Both the position numbers and the translations under genes were made by a program. This document shows, piece after piece, positions 33,350 to 47,400 of a stretch of DNA of 64,000 bases. The DNA comes from Brachionus manjavacas. Its lineage: Eukaryota > Rotifera > Eurotatoria > Ploima > Brachionidae. The stretch is taken from positions 62,001-126,000 of the forward strand of contig JAHQIY010000034.1 in assembly GCA_019054805.1 (NCBI GenBank), in the 5' to 3' direction. Positions within the stretch are counted from its first letter, which is position 1. Each line of letters starts with the position of its first letter. The notes below the pieces were generated by a model, which was not told where the DNA came from, did no database searches, and saw only the letters and a program-made list of their open reading frames with translations.

Positions 33350-36300
33350 GAATTTAGTAAACAATAAGAATACATAAATTTTTAAGCGATAATCTTGAAG
33401 CTTGAGTTCTAATATAACTTTTTCCTAATCATCATAGAGAAAAGTACGGTTGTATCAGTTGCCGTACTTCAAGGAGTCATTTAAGAATGTTTCCTGAAAT
33501 TTAGGGTCATTATTAGAAGTCCAAAGGTTTCAATGAATCAAGCTCGAAGCACGAACAAAGGAAGTAAGCAAAAAACTTTCTATAGCTATCTAATTCGACC
33601 GATATCTAAAATTCAAGTACAAATAGACAAAAAGCTATGTCTTGTCTATCCGGTAATTTTAAATATGGTGACTCTACTCTTTGAAAATTTGGGTACCTTA
33701 ATGTTATTCATAGTCAAATAATTTTTCTTCGTGTGGTCATGCAAGTTTGTACTTCCTTTTGAATATGCATGTTCAAAATCAGCTGGATTTTGTATATTTA
33801 GTGCTGAAAATAAAAATCTTCACTAATTTTCAAAATTTTTTTAAGTCTGATAATTTTTTTGTTAAATTTTATAGTTTATAGGATATTGTTAGTTAATTAT
33901 TGAAGATTTTCTAAAATGTTCAAAAACTAAATGTCCTAAAAGAAATAATTCAAAAATGATAGAAGAAGATAAATCAATTAAAAATTAAAGAGCCTTTCTC
34001 AAGTGTCTCTGAATTTATTAAAAGGCCTGAAAAACATTTTTAAGTTAGGTTCGAAAATTGGATTTGGATTCCTAATTATGCTTGCTATCAAATATTATTT
34101 CGAAATCCAAAATGCGCACTCAATTTAAAATTACATTTAAAGTATATTATTAATTTTGCTTCACATTAGATTAGCTCTTAATATTTGAATTATTTGAATC
34201 CATCTGTTATTTCTTTCGAATTATTTCTGTTAGGTGCATTATATTTTGGAACATCTTATAAATCTGCATTAAAAAAAAACCATTACAGCAGATTCAACTG
34301 AACTAAATGACGTAATTAAACTAATTTATTGAAACAATTTTTTTTTATTACGTTTTTAATCAAAAGCAACATATGCACATTTCAATACTCTCTATTTTGA
34401 ATCTTGATTCTAGTCCAATAATATCCTTACTTATATAGAACGCCTTAAGTAATTATAATTAATATTAAAATTATTTAAAAAAACAAAATATAATTTATGC
34501 AATATCCAGATTTAATTCTCTAATGACTTTATTTAAAATTCGACTAAAAAATTCAAATATTTAAACATGATTGATAATTGAAGCATGTTTTTTTTTAAAG
34601 TATTGTTTTTTTTTCGCTACCTAAATGATTGGCAAATATTCGAATATTCAAGTATGAAATAAACAGGACATTTGCTAATTTAGTGCTGAAAGCAGTCGAG
34701 ATTAAATCAATTAACTCGATATTTATAGTTTTAAAAGCTTCATTACCAAAATTAATAGGGCGAATATTTAATAATATTTGAACACACAAGTTTTAAGAAT
34801 TAGCTAGTTTTTAAAACGTATTTTTTGAGAGATATATTGATAACTTTAGACAGAAGTCAATAAAATGCAAGATAAATGATTCGAAGAACATGAGCTCGAC
34901 TGTGTGACATAAGTAAAATAAAAGTCTCAAATCATTCTTAAATTTAATCTGAAACTAAATTTTCATTCTTGGATGTTTTAAATCTTCAGTAGGACATATT
35001 CCATGAAAATTTCAACAAATAAGATCATCATTAAATTATCAAGAACTTAAAAATTATCAAAAACTTAACCTTTATAACATTTATTTCAATATTTCATCAA
35101 TTTTTTACATTTTTAAGTTGTTAATATATTTGAGATCTTAATCTCAAACGAAATCTTAGTCTTTGGCTAATAAATATCAATGCTATTGAATTAATTCCAT
35201 AAGACGATAAAATCGACGTGATGAATTTGTGAAATATCTAATACATTTTTAGCACAAAACCTATTCTTTCGTTCATTTAATGCAGATTAAAGATGTATTT
35301 GAGTTTTTATCTTATTCATATTAAATTAACGGAGTGTAGAATTTCCAGAAAGTTATTTCAATATTGATGTCATTCAACGATTTATCCTGATAAAAATCAA
35401 TTAGTTTCGCATCATTTAGCAACGTGAACTGCTGAATTAGAAATTCATTTAATAAAAAATGATTTTCCTTACCAGATATTTTGAATCTCGTGCAGGAGAA
35501 ATTCCGTGAATGTTTCAAACAAATAAGATCATAATCTAACAACGGCAACTGACCTGACATATCAATGGAAATTGTGCGTAAGTGGCGAGGAATTAGTCGA
35601 AAATTAACTGTTTACATTTTAGCAACTGATAAATTTGTTCTATAAAATATTTTGTCACTAAATGGACATTAAATAACACATGTTCGTCAACAAGATCAGC
35701 ATAATGCAAAATGAGATCAATATTTGATTCTCTTTTTAAATATTAATTCTTTCTTTGACAATAAATATTGACCGTTTATTTATGAAAACTTCAATCACAT
35801 CAAAAAATATAGTTTCATGAGAATTTAGTAAACAATAAGAATACATAAATTTTTAAGCGATAATCTTGAAGCTTGAGTTCTAATATAACTTTTTCCTAAT
35901 CATCATAAAGAAAAGTACGGTTGTATCAGTTGCCGTACTTCAAGGAGTCATTTAAGAATGTTTCCTGATATTTAGGGTCATTATTTGAAGTCCAAAGGTT
36001 TCAATGAATCAAGCTCGAAGCACGAACAAAGGAAGTAAGCAAAAAACTTTCTATAGCTATCTAATTCGACCGATATCTAAAATTCAAGTACAAATAGACA
36101 AAAAGCTATGTCTTGTCCAACCGGTAATTTTAAATATGGTGACTCTACTCTTTGAAAATTTGGGTACCTTAATGTAATTCATAGTCAAATAATTTTTCTT
36201 CGTGTGGTCATGCAAGTTTGTACTTCCTTTTGAATATGCATGTTCAAAATCAGCTGGATTTTGTATATTTAGTGCTGAAAATAAAAATCTTCACTAATTT

Positions 36301-39300
36301 TCAAAATTTTTTTAAGTCTGATAATTTTTTTGTTAAATTTTATAGTTTATAGGATATTGTTAGTTAATTATTGAAGATTTTCTAAAATGTTCAAAAACTA
36401 AATGTCCTAAAAGAAATAATTCAAAAATGATAGAAGAAGATAAATCAATTAAAAATTAAAGAGCCTTTCTCAAGTGTCTCTGAATTTATTAAAAGGCCTG
36501 AAAAACATTTTTTAAGTTAGGTTCGAAAATTGGATTTGGATTCCTAATTATGCTTGCTATCAAATATTATTTCGAAATCCAAAATGCGCACTCAATTTAA
36601 AATTACATTTAAAGTATATTATTAATTTTGCTTCACATTAGATTAGCTCTTAATATTTGAATTATTTGAATCCATCTGTTATTTCTTTCGAATTATTTCT
36701 GTTAGGTGCATTATATTTTGGAACATCTTATAAATCTGCATTAAAAAAAAACCATTACAGCAGATTCAACTGAACTAAATAACGTAATTAAACTAATTTA
36801 TTGAAAAATTTTTTTTTTATTACGTTTTTAATCAAAAGCAACATATGCACATTTCAATACTCTCTATTTTGAAACTTGATTCTAGTCCAATAATATCCTT
36901 ACTTACATAGAATGCCTTAATTAATTATAATTAATATTAAAATTATTTAAAAAAACAAAATATAATTTATGCAATATCCAGATTTAATTCTCTAATGACT
37001 TTATTTAAAATTCGACTAAAAAATTCAAATATTTAAACATGATTGATAATTGAAGCATGTTTTTTTTTAAAGTATTGTTTTTTTTTCGCTACCTAAATGA
37101 TTGGCAAATATTCGAATATTCAAGTATGAAATAAGCAGGACATTTGCTAATTTAGTGCTGAAAGCAGTCGAGATTAAATCAATTAACTCGATATTTAAAG
37201 TTTTAAAAGCTTCATTACCAAAATTAATAGGGCGAATATTTAATAATATTTGAACACACAAGTTTTAAGAATTAGCTAGTTTTTAAAACGAATTTTTTGA
37301 AAGATATATTGATAACTTTAGACAGAAGTCAATAAAATGCAAGATAAATGATTCGAAGAACATGAGCTCGACTGTGTGACATAAGTAAAATAAAAGTCTC
37401 AAATCATTCTTAAATTTAATCTGAAACTAAATTTTCATTCTTGGATGTTTTAAATCTTCAGTAGGACATATTCCATGAAAATTTCAACAAATAAGATCAT
37501 CATTAAATTATCAAGAACTTAAAAATTATCAAAAACTTAACCATTATACCATTTATTTCAATATTTCATCATTTTTTTACATTATTAAGTTGTTAATATA
37601 TTTTAGATCTTAATCTCAAACGAAATGTTAGTCTTTGGCTAATAAATATCAATGCTATTGAATTAATTCCATAAGACGATAAAATCGACGTGATGAATTT
37701 GTGAAATATCTAATACATTTTTAGCACAAAACCTATTCTTTCGTTCATTTAATGCAGATTAAAGATGTATTTGAGTTTTTATCTTATTCATATTAAATTA
37801 AGGGAGTGTAGAATTTCCAGAAAGTTTTTCAATATTGATGTCATTCAACGATTTATCCTGATAAAAATCAATTAGTTTCGCATCATTTAGCAACGTGAAC
37901 TGCTGAATTAGAAATTCATTTAATAAAAAATGATTTTCCTTACCAGATATTTTGAATCTCGTGCAGGAGAAATTCCGTGAATGTTTCAAACAAATAAGAT
38001 CATAATCTAACAACGGCAACTGACCTGACATATTAATGGAAATTGTGCGTAAGTGGCGAGGAATTAGTCGATAATTAACTGTTTACATTTTAGCAACTGT
38101 TAAATTTGTTCTATAAAATTTTTTGTCACTAAATGGACAGTAAATAACACATGTTCGTCAACAAGATCAGCATAATGCATAATGAGATCAATATTTGATT
38201 CTCTTTACAAATTTTAATTCTATCCTTGACAATAAATATTGACCGTTTATTTATGAAAACTTCAATCACATCAAAAAATATAGTTTCATGAGAATTTAGT
38301 AAACAATAAGAATACATAAATTTTTAAGGGATAATCTTGAAGCTTGAGTTCTAATATAACTATTTCCTAATCATCATAAAGAAAAGTACGGTTGTATCAG
38401 TTGCCGTACTTCAAGGAGTCATTTAAGAATGTTTCCTGATATTTAGGGTCATTATTAGAAGTCCAAAGGTTTCAATGAATCAAGCTGGACGCACGAACAA
38501 AGTAAGTAAGCAAAAAACTTTCTATAGCTATCTAATTCGACCGATATCTAAAATAAAGTACAAATAGACAAAAAGCTATGTCTTGTCTGTCCGGTAATAT
38601 TAAATATTGTGACTCTACTCTTTGAAAATTTGGATATTTTAATGTTATTCATGGTCAAATAATTTTTAATCGTGTGGTCATGCAAGTTTGTACTTCCATT
38701 TGAATATGCATGTTCAAAATCAGCTGGATTTTGTATATTTTGTGCTGAAAATAAAAATCTTCACTAATTTTGAAAATTTTTTTAAGTCTGATAATTTTTT
38801 TGTTAAATTTTATAGTTTATAGAATTTTCTTAGTTAATTATCGAAGATTTTCCTGAATGTTCAAAAACTAAATGTCCTAAAAGAAATATTTCAAAAATGA
38901 TAGAAGATGATAAATCAATTAAAAATTAAAGAGCCTTTCTCAAGTGTCTCTGAATTTATTAAAAGGCCTGAAAAACATTTTTTAAGTTAGGTTCGAAAAT
39001 TGGATTTCGATTCCTAATTATGCTTGCTATCAAATATTATTTCGAAATCCAAAATGCGCACTCAATTTAAAATTACTTTTAAAGTATATTATTAATTTTG
39101 CTACACATTAGATTAGCTCTTAATATTTGAATTATTGAATACATTTGTTATTTCTTTCGAATTATTTCTGTTAGGTGCATTATATTTTGGAACCTCTTAT
39201 AAATCTGCAATAAAAAAAAAACCATTACGGCAGATTCAACTGAACTGAATAACGCAATTAAACAAATTTACTGAAACAATTTTTTTTTATTACGTTTTTG

Positions 39301-39885
39301 ATCAAAAGCAACATATGCACATGTCAATACTCTCTATTTTGAAACTTGATTCTAGTCCAATAATATCCTTACTTATATAGAACGCCTTAAGTAATTATAA
39401 TTAATATTAAAATTATTTAAAAAAACAAAATATAATTTATGCCATATCCAGATTTAATTCTCTAATGACTTTATTTAAAATTCGACTAAAAAATTCAAAT
39501 ATTTAAACATGATTGATAATTGAAGCATGTTTTTTTTTAAAGTATTGTTTTTTTTTCGCTACCTAAATGTTTGGCAAATATTCGAATATTCAAGTATAAA
39601 ATAAGCAGGACATTTGCTAATTTAGTGCCGAAAGCAGTCGAGATTAAATCTATTAATTCGATATTTAAAGTTTTAAAAGCTTCATTACCAAAATTAATAG
39701 GGCGAATATTTAATAATCTTTGAACACACAAGTTGTAAGAATTAGCTAGTTTTTAAAAACGAACTTTTTGAAAGATATATTGATAACTTTAGACAGGAGT
39801 CAATAAAATGCAAGATAAATGATTCGAAGAACATGAGCTCGACTGTGTGACAAAAGTAAAATAAAAGTCTCAAATCATTCTTACA
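33350..39885 (-). repeat. 2.46-kb satellite array, resumed right of the transposon
   Basis: The interrupted unit continues to 35521. Further anchors are at 35522 and 37993 (2471 bp). These copies share variants with each other (for example an ataatctaac change in the anchor) that the left-most copies lack. At about 39885 the sequence switches from the usual short form to a version that retains an extra block. Confidence 0.95.
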
Positions 39886-41030
39886 ATCGTAAATGTTTAA
39901 AATCAAATTATGTGTTGCAAAGATAGAGATTATTATCAATTATAACTCCAAGAAGCTTAAAACTCCTGAGTTTAACAACGATTTTATTTCAATCATTCGG
40001 TCCTTAATATTGAAAATTTGAATTAACAAGCTTTAATTGTTCGTATTTTATACGTTCTACCCTTAATACAATAAAAATATGACACAACAATCATATTTAA
40101 ATTTGATTTTTCAAAGAGAAGCTTTTCTTATCATGTATTTTCGTAAACTCGAATCTAAAATTATTCGCTTTTATAATTTTTTCTAAGTTTAAAAAACTGA
40201 AATTAAATAAAGCCTTTTCAATTAAAATTCGACGATAATAATTAAAATCTTGTCGAAGTAATTAATTTTTTAAATATTTTACACATATTTAACTTATCAC
40301 TAATAACTTCACATTATTTTAATACAGATAAATGGTGTATTTGCATCATTTAACAACTTTAAATGCTTCTAAAATTAATCTGAAACTAAATTTTCATTCC
40401 CAGATGTTTTATATCTACAGAAGGAGATATTCAATGAAAATTTAAATTAATAAGATCATCATAAAATTATCAAAGAGCTAAAAATTATCAAAAACTTAAC
40501 CATTATACCAGTTATTTCAATATTTCATCAATTTTTTACATTATTAAGTTGTTAATATATTTGAGATCTTAATCTCAAACGAAATGTTAGTCTTTGGCTA
40601 ATAAATATCAATTCTATTGAATTAATTTCATAAGAAGATAAAATCGACGTGATGAATTTGTGAAATATCTAATACATTTTTAGCACAAAACCAATTCTTT
40701 CGTTCAATTTAATGCAGATAAAAGATGTATTTGAGTTTTTATCTTATTCATATAAAATTAAAGGAGTGTAGATTTTCCAGAAAGTTATTTCAATATTGAT
40801 GTCATTTAACGATTCATCCTGAAAAAAAACAATAAGTTTCGCATCATTTAGCATCCTGTTCTTCTTCATTAAAAATTATTATAATAAATAATAATTTTTA
40901 ATAAATATCTTTTTCTAATTGATTCAAAAAAATGAAAAAGGTTTTCCAAGGTTTTTATAAGAGTCGTATCATCAGCTAAAAATATCATGATGAAATCTTA
41001 ATGAATCATTTTACTACTTAGGTTTTGTCT
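39886..41030 (-). repeat. Less deleted satellite unit leading to the inversion point
   Basis: Contains a roughly 510-bp block (39886-40396) missing from the standard left units. This is the reverse-complement counterpart of the LGVIIDNKL-bearing block of the right array. It is followed by typical satellite and then, at about 40925-40990, the reverse complement of the ADDTTL-bearing block. Around 40978-41050 two oppositely oriented copies of the gtcttggaaaacctatttga region meet, marking the centre of a large inverted arrangement. Confidence 0.8.
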
Positions 41031-43603
41031 TGGAAAACCTATTTGAACTTATTCATTTTTATGAATTAATTAGAAAAAGATTTAAATGGAATTAATTCAA
41101 TAGCATTGATATTTATTAGCCAAAGACTAAGATTTCGTCTTAGATTAAGATCTCAAATATATTAACAACTTAATAATGTAAAAAACTGATGAAATATCAA
41201 TATGTCTTTCAAAAATTTCTTTTTAAAATCTAGCTAATTCTTATAACTTGTGTGTTCAAAGATTTTTAAATATCGAAAAAAAACAATACTTTAAAAAAAA
41301 ACATGCTTCAATTATCAATCATGTTTACATATTTGAATTTTTTAGTCGAATTTTAAATAAAGTCATTAGAGAATTAAATCTGGATATTGCATAAATTATA
41401 TTTTGTTTTTTTAAATAATTTTAATATTAATTATAATTACTTATGGCGTTCTATGTAAGTAAGGATATTATTGGACTAGAATCAAGTTTCAAAATAGAGA
41501 GTATTGACATGTGCATATTTTGTTTTGCTTAAAAACGTAATAAAAAAAATTGTTTAACTAAATTTATTTTAATTACGTTATTTAGTTCAGTTGAATCTGC
41601 AATAACAGTTTTTTTTTTATTGCAGATTTATAAGAGGTTCCAAAATATTATGCACCTAACAGAAATGATTCGAAAGAAAAGAAGGTAGATTCGACCATTT
41701 AATAATTAAGAGCTTTTCTAAAGTGTATCAAAAATAATAATAGACTTCAAAAATAATTTCAAATTGAGTGGGCATTTTTTATTTAGATCCCTGATAAATT
41801 GAAATTTTTGAAAAGGTTCCAAAATTGAATGTCCTTTAAAGAAATGTTTCAAAAATCAATAAAGTTTGATTTAGTAAATCAATAATAAACAGACCTCCAC
41901 AAGTGTCTCAAAAATATCAGTCGATAGAGTAGAGTCATTATAAATAATTAAAAATTTAGTGCGTTTATTGCGAATTCATGTTTTTATTATTCCAGATTTA
42001 TAGGAGCGTCGATAATTGAATGCAGCTAACAGAAATGATTCGATAAAACAGAAGATGGATTCAATAATTCAAATATTAAGAGCTAATCTAATGTGTAAAA
42101 AAAATAATAATATACTTTAAAAATAATTTAAAATCGTGCGCATTTTGGATTTCGAAATAATGTTTGATAGCTAGCATAATTAAGAATCCAAATCCAATTT
42201 TCGAACCTAACTTAAAAAATGTTTTTCAGGCCTTTTAATAAATTCAGAGACACTTGAGAAAGGCTCTTTTATTTTTAATTGATTTATCTTCTTCTATCAT
42301 TTTTGTAATATTTCTTTTTAGACATTTAGTTTTTGAACATTCAGGAAAATCTTCGATAATTAACTAACAAAATCCTATAAACTTTAAATTTTAACAAAAA
42401 AATTATCAGACTTAAAAAAATTTTTCAAAATTAGTGAAGATTTTTAATTTCAGCATTAAATAAACAAAATCCAGCTGATTTTGAACATGCATATTCAAAT
42501 GGAAGTACAAACTTGCATGACCACACGATTAACAATTATTTGACTATGAATAACATTAAAATATCCAAATTTTCAAAGAGTAGAGTCACAATATTTAATA
42601 TTACCGGACAGACAAGACATAGCTTTTTGTCTATTTGTACTTTAATTTGAGATATCGGTCGAATTAGATAGCTATAGATAGTTTTTTGCTTACTTACTTT
42701 GTTCGTGCATCGAGCTTGATTCAGTGAAACCTTTGGACTTCTAATAATGACCCTAAATATCAGGAAACATTCTTAAATGACTCCTTGAAGTACGGCAACT
42801 GATCCAACCGTACTTTTCTTTATGATGATTAGGAAATAGTTATATTAGAACTCAAGCTTCAAGATTATCGCTTAAAAATTTATGTATTCTTATTGTTTAC
42901 TAAATTCTCATGAAACTATATTTTTTGATGTAATTGATGTTTTCATAAATAAATTGTTTTTTTTCAGGATAAATCGTTGAATGACATCAATATTGAAATA
43001 TCTTTCTGGAAATTTTTCACTCCGTTAATTTTATATGAATAAGATAAAATCTCAAATACATCTTTAATCTGCATTAAATTGAACGAAAGAATTGGTTTTG
43101 TGTTAAAAATGTATCAGATATTTCACAAATTCATCACGTCGATTTTATCGTCATTAAATTTTCGAATAATAATCACAAAAGCTTTATCTATATTCAAAGA
43201 TGTTTTCTATTGGCTGCATCAAGAATATTAAAACTTCTCTTTGTAATCTCTAGTTCTAGTGTTATCGGTTATTCTGGAATCCCTTTTAAGATTCCAAAGA
43301 GTAGTTCATATAGATAAATCATAAACAAATAATAACTTATATAGCTGAATCTCAGATACTCCACAGCAATCAACATGGTTTCAGTTCAAGTTCTATGGCT
43401 GTGAAATATTTTGCCTAACATGTTTTTGCAGAAAATGAACCCAATTAAAAGCAAATTTTTATCCTTACTGTTAATCAAATCCTTATACCAAATAATAAGC
43501 TGTTTTTTTAAGATTTTTCAATCACACAACAAGAAAGTAATTTTGCAAGCAAAACTTAAGTAGTAAAACGATTCATTAAGATTTCATCATGAAATTTCAC
43601 AAA

Positions 43604-44790
43604 TTAGCTGATGATACAACTCTTATTAAAACCTTGGAAAACCTATTTGAAATTATTCATTTTTTAAATAATTAGAAAGAGATTTAAATGGAATTAATTC
43701 AATAGCATTGATATTTATTAGCCAAGACTAAGATTTCGTCTGAGATTAAGATCTCAAATATATTAACAACTTAATAGTCTAAAAAATTAATAAAATATTG
43801 AATAAACTGGTATAATGGTTAAGTTTTTGATAATTTTTAGCTCTTTGATAATTTTATGATGATCTTATTAGTTTAAATTTTCATGGAATATCTCCTTCTG
43901 TAGATATAAAACATCTGGGAATGAAAATTTAGTTTCAGATTAATTTTAGAAGCATTTAAAGTTGTTAAATGATGCAAATACACCATTTATCTGTATCAAA
44001 ATAATGTGAAGTTATTAGTGATAAGTTAAATATGTGTAAAATATTTAAAAAATTAATTACTTCGACAAGATTTTAATTATTATCGTCGAATTTTAATTGA
44101 AAGGGCTTTATTTAAATGCAGTTTTTTAAACTTAGAAAAAATTATGAAAGCGAATAATTTAAGATTCGACTTTACCAAAATACATGATAAGAAAAGCTTC
44201 TCTTAGAAATCTCAAATTTAAATATAATCGGTTCTTGTGTCATATTTTTATTGTCTAAAGGGTAGAACGTATAAAATACGAACAGTTAAAGCTTGTTAAT
44301 TTAAATTTTCGATCTTAGGGACCGAATGATTGAAATAAAATCGTTTTTAGACCCAGGAGTTTTAAGCTGCTTGGAGTAATTATTGATAACAAACTCTATC
44401 TTTGCAACACATAATTAGATTTTAAACATTTACGACTGTAGGAATGATTTAAGACTTTTATATTACTAATGTCACACAGTCAAGCTCATGTTCTTCGAAT
44501 CATTTATCTTGCATTTTTGACTTCTTTCTATAGTTATCAATATATCTTTCAAAAAGTTTGTTTTAAAAACTAGCTAATTCTTATAACTTGTGTGTTCAAA
44601 GAATATTTAATATTCGACCTATTAATTTTGGTTATTAAGCTTTTAAAACTTTAAATATCGAGTTAAAATATTTAATCTCGACTGCTTTCAGCACTAAATT
44701 AGCAAATGTCCTGCTAATTTTATACTTGAATATTCGAATATTTGCCAATCATTTAGGTATCGAAAAAAACGAATACTTTAAAAAAAAACA
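43604..44790 (+). pseudogene. Decayed LINE reverse transcriptase remnant (unit 1, right array)
   Basis: A KLADDTTLIKTLENL stretch matches the (F/Y)ADD catalytic motif C of non-LTR reverse transcriptases. Further on, KLLGVIIDNKLYL (about 44362) matches the LGVIID thumb motif of the CR1/Jockey/I group. Between and after them are many stops and frame changes. A following thumb-like tail (LSALN, NIRIFANHLG region) ends near 44790. Too decayed to function. Confidence 0.65.
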
Positions 44791-46964
44791 TGCTTCAATT
44801 ATCAATCATTTAGTTTTTGGACATTTAGTTTTTGAACTTTTGGAAAATCTTCGATAATTAACTAACAAAATCCTATAAACTTATAAATTTAACAAAAAAA
44901 TTATCAGACTTAAAAAAATTTTCAAAATTAGTGAAGATTTATATTTTCAGCATTAAATATACAAAATCCAGCTGATTTTGAACATGCATATTCAAATGGA
45001 AGTACAAACTTGCATGACCACACGATTAACAATTATTTGACTATGAATAACATTAAAATATCCAAATTTTCAAAGAGTAGAGTCACAATATTTAATATTA
45101 CCGGACAGACAAGACATAGCTTTTTGTCTATTTGTACTTTAATTTGAGATATCCGTCGAATTAGATAGCTATAGATAGTTTTTTGCTTACTTACTTTGTT
45201 CGTGCATCGAGCTTGATTCAGTGAAACCTTTGGACTTCTAATAATGACCCTAAATATCAGGAAACATTCTTAAATGACTCCTTGAAGTACGGCAACTGAT
45301 CCAACCGTACTTTTCTTTATGATGATTAGGAAATAGTTATATTAGAACTCAAGCTTCAAGATTATCCCTTAAAAATTTATGTATTCTTATTGTTTACTAA
45401 ATTCTCATGAAACTATATTTTTTGATGTAATTGATGTTTTCATAAATATACGGTAAATATTTATTGTCAAGGAAAGAATTAATATTTAAATAGAGAATCA
45501 AATATTGATCTCATTTTGCATTATGCTGATCTTGTTGACGAACATGTGTTATTTAATTTCCATTTAGTGACAAAAAATTTTATAGAACAAATTTAACAGT
45601 TGCTAAAATGTAAACAGTTAATTATCGACTTGTTCCCGTCCACTTTCGCATAGTTTCCATTAATATGTCAGGTCAGTAGTCGTTGTGTGATTATGATCTT
45701 ATTTGTTTGAAACATTCACGGAATATCTCCTGCAAGAGATTCAAAATATCTGATAGTGAAAATCATATTTTATTTTATGAATTTCTAATGAAGAAGAACA
45801 GGTTGCTAAATGATGCGAAACTAATTGTTTTTTATCGGGATAAATCGATGAATGACATCAATTTTGAAATAACTTTCTGGAAATTCTACACTCCGTTAAT
45901 TTTTTATTAAATAGATAAAAACTCAAATACATCTTTTATCTGCAATAAATTGAAAGAAAGAATTGGTTTTGTGTCAAAAATGTAGTAGATATTTCACTAA
46001 TTCAATTAGAAAAAGATATTTATTAAAAATTATTATTTATTATAATAATTTTTAATGAAGAAGAACAGGATGCTAAATGATGCGAAACTTATTGTTTTTT
46101 TTCAGGATGAATCGTTGAATGACATCAATATTGAAATAACTTTCTGGAAAATCTACACTCCTTTAATTTTATATGAATAAGATAAAAACTCAAATACATC
46201 TTTAATCTGCATTAAATGAACGAAAGAATTGGTTTTGTGCTAAAAATGAATTAGATATTTCATATATTCATCACGTCGATTTTATCTTTTTATGAAATTA
46301 ATTCAATAGCATTGATATTTATTAACCAAAGACTAAGATTTCGTTTGAGATTAAGATCTCAAATATATTAACAACTTAATAATGTAAAAAATTGATGAAA
46401 TATTGAAATAACTGGTATAATGGTTAAGTTTTTGATAATTTTTAGCTCTTTGATAATTTTTTGATGATCTTATTAGTTGAAATTTTCATGGAATATCTCC
46501 TTCTGTAGATATAAAACATCTGGGAATGAAAATTTAGTTTCAGATTAATTTTAGAAGCATTTAAAGTTGTTAAATGATGCAAATACACCATTTATCTGTA
46601 TCAAAATAATGTGAAGTTATTAGTGATAAGTTAAATATGTGTAAAATATTTAAAAAATTAATTACTTCGACAAGATTTTAATTATTATCGTCGAATTTTA
46701 ATTGAAAGGGCTTTATTTAAATGCAGTTTTTTAAACTTAGAAAAAATTATGAAAGCGAATAATTTAAGATTCGACTTTACCAAAATACATGATAAGAAAA
46801 GCTTCTCTTAGAAATCTCAAATTTAAATATAATCGGTTCTTGTGTCATATTTTTATTGTCTAAAGGGTAGAACGTATAAAATACGAACAGTTAAAGCTTG
46901 TTAATTTAAATTTTCGATATTAGGGACCGAATGATTGAAATAAAATCGTTTTTAGACCCAGGAG

Positions 46965-47400
46965 TTTTAAGCTGCTTGGAGTAATTATTGATAACAAACT
47001 CTATCTTTGCAACACATAATTAGATTTTAAACATTTACGACTGTAGGAATGATTTAAGACTTTTATATTACTAATGTCACACAGTCAAGCTCATGTTCGA
47101 ATCATTTATCTTGCATTTTTGACTTCTTTCTATAGTTATCAATATATCTTTCAAAAAGTTTGTTTTAAAAACTAGCTAATTCTTATAACTTGTGTGTTCA
47201 AAGAATATTTAATATTCGACCTATTAATTTTGGTTATTAAGCTTTTAAAACTTTAAATATCGAGTTAAAATATTTAATCTCGACTGCTTTCAGCACTAAA
47301 TTAGCAAATGTCCTGCTAATTTTATACTTGAATATTCGAATTTTTGCCAATCATTTAGGTATCGAAAAAAACGAATACTTTAAAATAAAACATGCTTCAA
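46965..47400 (+). pseudogene. Decayed LINE reverse transcriptase remnant (unit lacking the ADD block)
   Basis: Keeps the LGVIIDNKL segment and tail but has lost the ADDTTL block. The sequence around 46000 instead duplicates an aagaagaacagg... segment. It shows that the blocks are lost independently. Confidence 0.6.
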
